In this document: positions 7,004 through 13,445 of the stretch, piece after piece
Position numbering within the stretch: position 1 is the stretch's first letter
How the letters are laid out: each line of letters begins with the position of its first letter
Assembly (NCBI GenBank): GCA_903868285.1
Contig: CAIPUP010000084.1
Span: forward strand, 1 to 24,732
From: an uncultured beta proteobacterium
Lineage (GTDB): Bacteria; Pseudomonadota; Gammaproteobacteria; Burkholderiales; SG8-39
DNA: 24,732 bases
Direction: 5' to 3'
Made by a program: the position numbers and the translations under genes
The notes under the pieces: generated by a model
Database searches by the model: none
The model's input: the letters and a program-made list of their open reading frames with translations, nothing else
Told to the model about the DNA's origin: nothing

Positions 7004-10000
7004 TGCCCTGGTGCGCTGGGCGCTTTCCCAGCGTCTGATCGTTGTGGTGCTGGCGCTGTTGTTGCTGGCCTTCGGCATCAATGGTGCGCGCCGATTGTCG
7101 GTGGATGCATTTCCTGATGTCACCAATGTACAGGTGCAGATTGCCACCGAGGCGGCTGGGCGCTCACCCGAGGAGGTGGAGCGTTTTGTGACGGTGCCGC
7201 TGGAAATCGCCATGACCGGGCTGCCCGGCTTGACCGAAATGCGATCGCTCAACAAGCCCGGGCTGTCCTTGATCACGCTGGTATTCACGGACAGCACCAA
7301 CATCTACTTTGCCCGGCAGCTACTGATGGAAAGAATGATGGAAGTGTCGGGCAGCCTGCCTGCGGGCGTGACGCCGGTATTGGGCCCGGTTTCGACCGCC
7401 CTGGGCGAGGTCTATCAGTACACCCTGGAACATCCCGAGGATGGCAGGTGGCAGCTAGGTAAGGAGGAGTTGACCGAGCGGCGCATGGTGCAGGACTGGG
7501 TGGTCAGGCCGCTGCTGCGTTCGGTGGCGGGAATTGCCGAGATCAACTCCACTGGCGGCTATGTGCGCGAGTACCAGGTGCTGGTGGACCCTGATCGCAT
7601 GCGGCACTTCCGGGTGTCGATCCATGACGTGCATACCGCGCTGGCAGAGAACAACGCCAACTCCGGTGGCGGTGTGTTGCCGCAACGTGCCGAGCAGTAT
7701 CTGGTGCGCGGGGTGGGCTTGCTGCGGGACCTGGACGATATTCGCAACATCGTGCTGAAGGAGGTCGGCGGGACACCGGTCTATGTGCGTGATGTCGCCA
7801 CCGTCAAGCTGGGTGAGGACGTTCGGCATGGCGCCATGATCAAGGAGGGTTACACCGAGGCGGTGGGCGGTGTGGTGATGATGCTGCGCGCCGGCAATGC
7901 CAAGGAAGTTGTGACGCGGATCAAGCAGCGTGTGGATGAGATCAATCAGCGTGGCATGCTGCCCGGCGGACTCAAGATCGTGCCGTATTACGACCGCAGC
8001 CAACTGGTAGATGCGGCGCTTTGGACGGTGGTGAAGGTATTGCTCGAGGGCGTGCTGTTCGTGGTGCTGGTGTTGTTCCTGTTTCTGGGCGACGTGCGCT
8101 CCAGCCTGATCGTGGTGGCGACACTGGTGCTGACGCCACTGGCCACTTTTTTGATCATGAACCGCTATGGAATCTCGGCCAACCTGATGTCCCTGGGCGG
8201 TCTGGCGATTGCCATCGGGCTGATGGTGGATGGTTCGGTGGTGGTGACAGAAAATGCCTTTGCGAGATTGGGTCAGCAAGCGGGTCAGCAAGCGGGTCAA
8301 CAACCGGGTCAGACGCGCAGCACCGTCATTGCGCAGGCGGTGAATGAGGTTGCCACGCCGGTGGTGTTCGGTGTGGGCGTGATCATCCTGGTGTTTCTGC
8401 CGCTGATGACGCTGCAGGGCATGGAGGGAAAGATGTTCGCACCGCTGTCCTACACCATTGCGGTTGCTCTCGGTATATCACTGCTGCTGTCGCTGACGCT
8501 GACCCCGGCACTGGCTTCCTTTCTTTTGCGTGGGGGTGGCGAGCACGACACCTGGCTGATAAGAACCATGCGACGGCCGTTTCTTGGTCTGCTGCAAACA
8601 GCGATGGCGCATCCGCGACGCACCGTGCTGGCGACGCTGTTGGGCTTTGTCATGGCGCTGGGGCTGCTGCCTTTTTTGGGTACCTCGTTCATCCCCGAGA
8701 TGAAGGAAGGCAGTATTTCTCCCTCGATGGATCGGGTGCCCAATATTGCGTTGGATGAGTCGATAAGTATGGAAATGGAGGCGATGCGCCGGGTAATGCA
8801 AGTGCCTGGCGTACAGCGGGCAGTGTCTCGTTTGGGTCGCGGGGAGAGTCCGGCCGATCCTGCTGGCCAGAACGAGTCCGACCCTATCGTCACGCTCAAG
8901 CCGCGTGATCAGTGGCCAGCGGGCTGGACCCAGGACACCATTGCGGCGGCGATTCAGGACAGCCTGCGCAGCATGCCGGGCGTGCAGCTGATGATGACCC
9001 AACCGATTTCCGACCGGGTGGATGAGATGGTCACCGGTGTGCGCTCCGATGTCGCTGTCAAGTTGTTCGGCGATGACATGGAGACGCTGCGAAGCAAGGC
9101 GCAGGAAATCGCTGCGGTGGCATCGGGTATTCGTGGCTTGCGTGATCTGCGGGTTGAGCGAGTGACCGGCCAGCAGTATCTGAACATCGATATTGACCGA
9201 CAGGCCATCGCACGCCAGGGTTTGAATGTGTCGCAGGTCAATGATCTGATCGAGACTGCGATCGGTGGCAAGGTTGCGACCCGCGTGTTCGAGGGCGAGC
9301 GTCGCTTCCAGGCCGTGGTTCGCCTGCCCGAACATCTGCGCGACAGTGTGGCCGACATACGCCAGATCACCCTTACTGCACCGAATGGCGCTCGGGTACG
9401 GCTGGATAGCCTGGCCAGCATCAGCGTGATTGATGGGCCGGCGCAGATCAGTCGCGAACAGGCGCGACGCCGGATCGTGGTCGGGGTGAATGTGGCCGGC
9501 CGCGACCTTGGCAGTTTTGTCGATGAACTGCGTCTGGCTGTGCAATCGCAGGTTGTGCTGCCCGAGGGTTATTACCTTGAATGGGGCGGGCAGTTCCAGA
9601 ACATGGAGCGTGCGCTGGGTCACCTGACCTTCATCGTGCCCTTGACGGTGGGTGCGATCTATTTCCTGCTGTTCCTGTTGTTTCGTTCGTTACGCTTTGC
9701 CAGCCTGATCATTCTGGTTTTGCCCTTTGCATCGATCGGTGGCGTGGTCGCGCTGGCTGTGACGGGGCAGTATCTGTCAGTACCAGCCTCGGTTGGTTTC
9801 ATTGCGCTGTGGGGGGTCGCCGTTCTCAATGGTGTGGTGCTGGTGAGTTGCATACGCAAATTGCGCAGCGACGGCATGGCGCTGGATCAGGCGGTGCTGC
9901 AGGGCACCTTGCTGCGCTTTCGTCCGGTGATGATGACCGCGACGGTCGCCATGCTGGGACTGATTCCCTTTTTGTTCGAGACGGGTCCGGGCTCCGAGGT

Positions 10001-10121
10001 ACAAAAGCCCTTGGCGATCGTGGTGATCGGTGGTTTGATCACCTCCACCTTGCTGACGCTGGTGGTGTTGCCAGTGCTTTACCGGTTCTTTGAAGGAATC
10101 AGGCCGCCTGCCGACGCGTGA
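6996..10121 (+). CDS. czcA: HME-RND heavy-metal/cation efflux pump, CzcA/CusA family
   Basis: A 1041-aa inner-membrane proton-driven RND pump of the heavy-metal efflux type. TM1 is at about residues 10-30, followed by the conserved LSVDAFPDVTNVQVQI. TM4 reads AIAIGLMVDGSVVVTENAF, with Asp412 and Glu419 matching CzcA Asp408 and Glu415 in the proton relay; the CzcA Asp402 position is Ala406. The CusA copper methionine triad is not evident: the segments around GSISPSMDRVP, GQNESDPIVTLKP and SDRVDEMVTG lack Met at the aligned sites, as far as I can align by eye. A CnrA/NrsA-like or uncharacterised divalent-cation pump is therefore favoured over a copper pump. ATG 6996 is chosen because MVDALVRWALSQRL is the normal family N-terminus. 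The 3' end overlaps the convergent MaoC gene by 23 nt. The substrate is unproven; the upstream riboswitch suggests Mn2+. Confidence 0.92.
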   Translation: MVDALVRWALSQRLIVVVLALLLLAFGINGARRLSVDAFPDVTNVQVQIATEAAGRSPEEVERFVTVPLEIAMTGLPGLTEMRSLNKPGLSLITLVFTDSTNIYFARQLLMERMMEVSGSLPAGVTPVLGPVSTALGEVYQYTLEHPEDGRWQLGKEELTERRMVQDWVVRPLLRSVAGIAEINSTGGYVREYQVLVDPDRMRHFRVSIHDVHTALAENNANSGGGVLPQRAEQYLVRGVGLLRDLDDIRNIVLKEVGGTPVYVRDVATVKLGEDVRHGAMIKEGYTEAVGGVVMMLRAGNAKEVVTRIKQRVDEINQRGMLPGGLKIVPYYDRSQLVDAALWTVVKVLLEGVLFVVLVLFLFLGDVRSSLIVVATLVLTPLATFLIMNRYGISANLMSLGGLAIAIGLMVDGSVVVTENAFARLGQQAGQQAGQQPGQTRSTVIAQAVNEVATPVVFGVGVIILVFLPLMTLQGMEGKMFAPLSYTIAVALGISLLLSLTLTPALASFLLRGGGEHDTWLIRTMRRPFLGLLQTAMAHPRRTVLATLLGFVMALGLLPFLGTSFIPEMKEGSISPSMDRVPNIALDESISMEMEAMRRVMQVPGVQRAVSRLGRGESPADPAGQNESDPIVTLKPRDQWPAGWTQDTIAAAIQDSLRSMPGVQLMMTQPISDRVDEMVTGVRSDVAVKLFGDDMETLRSKAQEIAAVASGIRGLRDLRVERVTGQQYLNIDIDRQAIARQGLNVSQVNDLIETAIGGKVATRVFEGERRFQAVVRLPEHLRDSVADIRQITLTAPNGARVRLDSLASISVIDGPAQISREQARRRIVVGVNVAGRDLGSFVDELRLAVQSQVVLPEGYYLEWGGQFQNMERALGHLTFIVPLTVGAIYFLLFLLFRSLRFASLIILVLPFASIGGVVALAVTGQYLSVPASVGFIALWGVAVLNGVVLVSCIRKLRSDGMALDQAVLQGTLLRFRPVMMTATVAMLGLIPFLFETGPGSEVQKPLAIVVIGGLITSTLLTLVVLPVLYRFFEGIRPPADA
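8270..8315 (+). repeat. 12-bp in-frame tandem repeat in the RND pump gene
   Basis: The unit gggtcagcaagc occurs twice exactly (8270-8281, 8282-8293), then once with changes (gggtcaacaacc, 8294-8305), then as a partial copy. It encodes a GQQA-type repeat (residues 426-440) just after TM4. Being in-frame, copy-number change would alter only the loop length. Confidence 0.85.
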
Positions 10122-10569
10122 ACAACTGCCGACCTTCCATGGTCATCACCACGGCGTCGTCCTGATTGATCAGTTCCAGCAAAAAGAGCACCGTGCCGCG
10201 CGTGGGTACCTTGCTCGACGCCGTCTGCTCCAGCACCGTGGAGCGCATACGCAGTGCATCGCCGGCACGAACCGGCTTGAGCCAGCGCAGGCCATCCAGT
10301 CCTGGTGATCCGATGCAGGAACTGCGCATCAGATAGCTGTCGCACATCATGCGCATGGCAATGCCGCAGCTCATCCAGCCTGAGGAGATCAGGCCGCCAA
10401 AGGGCGAGTCTTTCGCTGCCACCGGATCGGTGTGGTAGTACTGCGGGTCGTAGTCGCGCGCAAAGCGCACGATTTCCGCTTCGCTCACGCTACGCGGTCC
10501 GGCCTCGAAGCAGCGCCCTGGGGTCATGTCTTCCCACCAGTAAAGAATCGTTGCGCTGTCGTTGTTCAT
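10099..10569 (-). CDS. MaoC-like hotdog-fold dehydratase family protein
   Basis: A 156-aa single-domain MaoC/R-hydratase-like hotdog protein. The active-site region RDYDPQYYHTD (Asp41 and His46), followed by FGGLISSGWM, is typical of the subgroup with a YDPQxxHxD signature rather than the classical GDxNPxH. That makes (R)-enoyl-CoA hydration likely but not certain. No signal peptide is seen. I start at ATG 10569 (MNNDSATIL) because CAGGA lies 8-9 nt before it, whereas the ATG three codons upstream (10578) directly abuts that sequence. Its 3' end overlaps the convergent RND gene by 23 nt. A 114-nt gap separates it from the divergent lipoprotein gene. The substrate is unknown. Confidence 0.85.
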   Translation of the reverse strand: MNNDSATILYWWEDMTPGRCFEAGPRSVSEAEIVRFARDYDPQYYHTDPVAAKDSPFGGLISSGWMSCGIAMRMMCDSYLMRSSCIGSPGLDGLRWLKPVRAGDALRMRSTVLEQTASSKVPTRGTVLFLLELINQDDAVVMTMEGRQLFTRRQAA

Positions 10570-10683
10570 CTGTTGCATCCTGAGTTGGCCGGGGTGGACC
10601 GAGATTTTACCTGCCAGGTTCCGCTGTTCGCTCCGGTATCATCGGCTGTTACCGTTGCAATGCATTCATCAGGAGAGTTCACC

Positions 10684-11271
10684 ATGCAGCGTATTCATCC
10701 CCGGATTGCGTCCTTGTCACGCACTTTGCACCATCAGATTGCGCATCGCGGCGCTCGCGCCGCAGTTGGCACGGCAGCAGCGCTGCTGCTGGCGACGACG
10801 CTGGTTGCGTGCGGCACGGTGAAAGAAATGTGGCGCACCGAACCCGAAGAGCGATTGGTGATCCCGCAGGGTGCAACCGCCTATCGCTGCAATGCTGGCA
10901 AGAGTTTCTTTATTCGCAGCATGGACGAGGGTCGCGCGGTGTGGGTGATGCTGATCGAACGCGAGTTCCGGCTGGAGGCGCCCGCTGCAGGCGCAACCCG
11001 GTTCACCAACGGCCGCACTGCACTGAACCTGAATGGCGATCAGGCCAGTCTGGAGGAGGGCAGCGTCACCACCTATGCCGCTTGCGTGCGCTACCAGCCG
11101 GGCGCGAAGACCGAGCCGGTCAAGGCGCAGCCCGCCAAGGCCGAGCCCGCCAAGGCGGCGCCTGCCAAGGGCGACAGCAAAGGTGAGACCAAGGGTGAGA
11201 CCAAGGGTGAGGCCAAAGGTGATACCAAGGGCCAGCCGGCCGAGAGCAAGCCCTGGTGGCGGGTGTGGTGA
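10684..11271 (+). CDS. Lipoprotein with MliC-like domain and Lys/Gly-rich repeat tail
   Basis: A 195-aa predicted outer-membrane lipoprotein. The signal ends in lipobox LVAC with Cys43 after an unusually long, basic N-region. Residues about 63-138 (YRCNAGKSFFIRS, GATRFTNGRTALNLNGDQASLEEGSVTTYAAC) resemble the MliC/PliC fold, which inhibits C-type lysozyme, with the paired cysteines (YRC...YAAC) expected in that domain. The tail is low complexity: Pro/Ala/Lys repeats, then KGET-type repeats, ending PWWRVW. ATG 10684 is preceded by AGGAG. It is divergent from the MaoC gene; a possible -10 (TATCAT) lies at 10637-10642 but the -35 is weak. The MliC assignment is moderate, and the lysozyme-inhibitor function is inference. 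Confidence 0.75.
   Translation: MQRIHPRIASLSRTLHHQIAHRGARAAVGTAAALLLATTLVACGTVKEMWRTEPEERLVIPQGATAYRCNAGKSFFIRSMDEGRAVWVMLIEREFRLEAPAAGATRFTNGRTALNLNGDQASLEEGSVTTYAACVRYQPGAKTEPVKAQPAKAEPAKAAPAKGDSKGETKGETKGEAKGDTKGQPAESKPWWRVW
11179..11238 (+). repeat. 12-bp in-frame tandem repeat (KGET tail)
   Basis: Five units close to aagggtgagacc run head to tail from 11179, the last diverged, encoding KGET KGET KGEA KGDT KGQP. A looser Ala/Pro/Lys repeat (PAKAEPAKAAPAK) lies just before it. The repeat extends the hydrophilic tail of the lipoprotein without breaking the frame. Confidence 0.85.
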
Positions 11272-11293
11272 CGGGCGCGCGGGTTGGCGCGAA

Positions 11294-12319
11294 CTACAGC
11301 GTCAACACCGCCTTGCCGATGATCTTGCGTGCCAGCAGATCGTCCAGCGCATCCGCACCGCGCGCCAGCGGATAGGTGGCTGACACCAGCGGCTTGAGCT
11401 CACCCTGACTGATCCACAGTGCCAGCTGTTTCATGTTGGCGTTGTGCAGGCGCGCTTCGCGGCGCCGGAATTCGCCCCAGAACACACCTTGCACCGAGGC
11501 GCCCTTGAGCAGCGCCAGGTTGAGCGGCAGACGCGGAATTTCGCCCGCGGCAAAGCCCACCACCAGCAGCCGGCCACGCCAGGCGATGGAGCGAAATGCC
11601 GCTTCAGTCCATGTGCCGCCGAGTGGATCAAAGATCACATCCGGGCCGGTGGGTTCTTCGCTGCCGGCGGCCCTGGCTGCCGGTGTCATGGATTGCTTCA
11701 TGGCCAGCTTCAATGCGGCGCGAAACGCTGTGCTGTCCATGTTGCTGTAGTCGATCACCGCATCGGCGCCATAGCGCTGACAGGCCGCCAGCCGGGTTTT
11801 GCCAGCGGCGGCTGCGATCACCCGCGCGCCCATGTGCTTGCCCAGCTCGACCGCTGCCAATCCCACGCCACCGGCCGCACCCAGCACCAGCAGCGTTTCG
11901 CCAGCACGTAATTTGGCGCGATCCTTGAGTGCATGAAAGGCCGTGCCATAGGTCATGCCAAAGGCGGCGGCGTGGTTGAAATCGATGCCTGGCGGCAGCA
12001 GCAGCAAGTCCTCCAGTGCGACCGCGATCTCGCTGGCAAACGCGCCAAAGGTGGTGATGGCCGCCACCGCATCGCCCGGCTTGAAACGGGTGACGCCCGG
12101 ACCGACCGATTGCACGATGCCGGCCAGCTCGGCGCCGGGTGCGAAGGGCAGCGCCGGCTTGTACTGGTATTTGCCCTGGATGATCAGGCTGTCGGGAAAG
12201 TTCACGCCGGCGGCACGCACCGACACCACCACCTGGCCTTCACCGGCCTGTGGTGAGGGCAGGTCTTCCAGGCGCAGCGATTGTGGCGGGCCGTATTCGC
12301 GGCACAGCAAGGCTTTCAT
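11294..12319 (-). CDS. Quinone oxidoreductase-like zinc-free MDR dehydrogenase
   Basis: A 341-aa medium-chain dehydrogenase/reductase of the NADPH:quinone oxidoreductase type, predicted cytoplasmic. The N-terminal GroES-like domain has AGVNFPDSLIIQGKY and PFAPGAELAGIV. The Rossmann domain carries the nucleotide-binding loop GAAGGVG (148-154). The structural and catalytic zinc cysteines of alcohol dehydrogenases are absent. An extra Ala/Ser-rich stretch at about residues 205-225 (MKQSMTPAARAAGSEEPTG) interrupts the usual fold between beta strands. It is the last gene of a - strand run, with its ATG overlapping the thioesterase stop. The physiological substrate could be a quinone or an enoyl-type electrophile. 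Confidence 0.88.
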   Translation of the reverse strand: MKALLCREYGPPQSLRLEDLPSPQAGEGQVVVSVRAAGVNFPDSLIIQGKYQYKPALPFAPGAELAGIVQSVGPGVTRFKPGDAVAAITTFGAFASEIAVALEDLLLLPPGIDFNHAAAFGMTYGTAFHALKDRAKLRAGETLLVLGAAGGVGLAAVELGKHMGARVIAAAAGKTRLAACQRYGADAVIDYSNMDSTAFRAALKLAMKQSMTPAARAAGSEEPTGPDVIFDPLGGTWTEAAFRSIAWRGRLLVVGFAAGEIPRLPLNLALLKGASVQGVFWGEFRRREARLHNANMKQLALWISQGELKPLVSATYPLARGADALDDLLARKIIGKAVLTL

Positions 12320-12744
12320 TGACGTTTTTCCAGCATCTTGAAGGTGCCCATGGCCTTGGCCAGCAGCTTGCCCTGGGGGTCGCGGGTTTCCGCTTCGCAG
12401 AAGGTGGTGGAGCGTCCGGCACTGAGCACCCGACCTTCGGCCAGGATCTCACCCAGTCCCGGTTGCATGAAACCCACACTCATATCGACGGTGAGTACGC
12501 TGGCACCGGCCACACCATGATGGCCGCGCACCGCGCAGGCCATCACCAGATCGAGCATGGTCATGACCACGCCACCATGCGCGCTGCCCCAGCTGTTGCT
12601 GTGCTCGGCTTTGCGCGCCAGACGAATCAGGGCGCGCTGCGGGCTTTGCTCCAGCAGCTCGATGCCCAGATGTTGCACAAAGGGAATGTCGACCGCGAAT
12701 GGGATCGGTTGCATGGCGGCGACTTCGGCGTTGCGATCGGTCAT
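12316..12744 (-). CDS. PaaI-type hotdog thioesterase
   Basis: A 142-aa hotdog thioesterase of the PaaI/YbgC-like family, expected to hydrolyse acyl- or aryl-CoA thioesters. The signature HGGVVMTMLDLVMACA (His56-Gly57-Gly58, Asp65) holds the catalytic acidic residue. The second strand region TVDMSVGFMQPG and the C-terminal AKAMGTFKML are typical. It overlaps the methyltransferase upstream (ATGA, 12741-12744) and the quinone oxidoreductase downstream (ATGA, 12316-12319), so the three genes are very likely co-transcribed and translationally coupled. The specific CoA ester is not predictable from sequence. Confidence 0.88.
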   Translation of the reverse strand: MTDRNAEVAAMQPIPFAVDIPFVQHLGIELLEQSPQRALIRLARKAEHSNSWGSAHGGVVMTMLDLVMACAVRGHHGVAGASVLTVDMSVGFMQPGLGEILAEGRVLSAGRSTTFCEAETRDPQGKLLAKAMGTFKMLEKRQ

Positions 12745-13394
12745 GGCTGCTTGGCAGTTGCCGCAGTGGTGGCTGCCGCAGGCCGGCGCGCCACCAGATC
12801 GAGCAGTGCCGACATGCCCTGATGACCCTTGCCCTCGGACACTTCCTTTTCATGCGAGGCCAGGTGCAGGAACTCCAGCGCCGGGAAGGATTCGCGCAGC
12901 AGACTTTCGGTGTAGAGATATTCGATCTGTTTCGGGCCGCCGGTGCCGTACTTGAGCTGATCGGTGTTGTAGCCCTGCAGCAGCAGGATGCCGCCGGGCT
13001 TGAGGGCGCGATTGAGGCCGGCAAAGATGCGCGCGCGCTCGGCCGGTGCCACGAACTGAAAGAAGATCGCTGCCACCACATCGTATTGACGCTCGTCCCA
13101 GTCCCAGGCATTGATGTCGCCCTGGCGGTAGTCGACATTCACCTTGCGCTCGGCCGCCAGTTTTTTTGCCTTGTCCACGGCCAGCGGCGAGAAGTCGAAG
13201 GCGGTGACATCCAATCCCTGCTCGGCCAGCCAGACGCTGTTGCGTCCTTCGCCATCGGCGATACATAGCGCCGTGCCACTGGCCGGCAGGCGATGACGCT
13301 GCTCCGGCAAAAAGGCCGAGGGCGCGGTGCCAAACCAGTAGAAGTCGTTTTGAAACCGTTCGTTCCAGCGTTTGAGTTCGGCCTGATCGATCAT
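12741..13394 (-). CDS. Class I SAM-dependent methyltransferase, TehB-like
   Basis: A 217-aa class I methyltransferase. Motif I, LCIADGEGRNSVWLAEQG (about residues 43-60), takes the place of the usual LDxGxGxG. The acidic residue after beta-2 is in VTAFDFSP, and the post-motif region has QGDINAWDW and ALKPGGILLLQGYN. N-terminal WNERFQNDFYWFGTAPSAFL resembles TehB and thiopurine-type small-molecule methyltransferases, so a small metabolite or metalloid substrate is likelier than nucleic acid. The extreme C-terminus is an Ala/Thr-rich tail. It is preceded by a 47-nt gap holding one copy of the AT-rich element and overlaps the thioesterase start. Confidence 0.85.
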   Translation of the reverse strand: MIDQAELKRWNERFQNDFYWFGTAPSAFLPEQRHRLPASGTALCIADGEGRNSVWLAEQGLDVTAFDFSPLAVDKAKKLAAERKVNVDYRQGDINAWDWDERQYDVVAAIFFQFVAPAERARIFAGLNRALKPGGILLLQGYNTDQLKYGTGGPKQIEYLYTESLLRESFPALEFLHLASHEKEVSEGKGHQGMSALLDLVARRPAAATTAATAKQP

Positions 13395-13411
13395 GGTGTG
13401 ATGCCCAGAGT

Positions 13412-13445
13412 TATGTAAGTTATTGATTTATTTGATTTTTTTTAG
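13412..13445 (-). promoter_or_regulatory. AT-rich intergenic element, copy 1
   Basis: On the + strand this reads TATGTAAGTTATTGATTT followed by ATTTG and a T-run. It shares almost all its bases, in order, with a second element at 15910-15943, allowing small gaps. It sits between the fusion gene's stop (which it overlaps) and the methyltransferase start. In gene orientation the shared 3' end is ACTTACATAA, 17-18 nt before ATG. A promoter or shared regulator site is possible. Confidence 0.5.

Noticed and set aside
6996..10121. Copper/silver (Cus) pump assignment
   Set aside because: The Met triad of CusA is not apparent by eye, the adaptor lacks a CusB-like Met cluster, and no CusF-like gene is present.
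13395..13441. Frameshift restoring a longer C-terminus of the fusion enzyme
   Set aside because: The sequence after the stop is AT-rich and non-coding in all frames, so a truncated natural end is more likely than a missed base.
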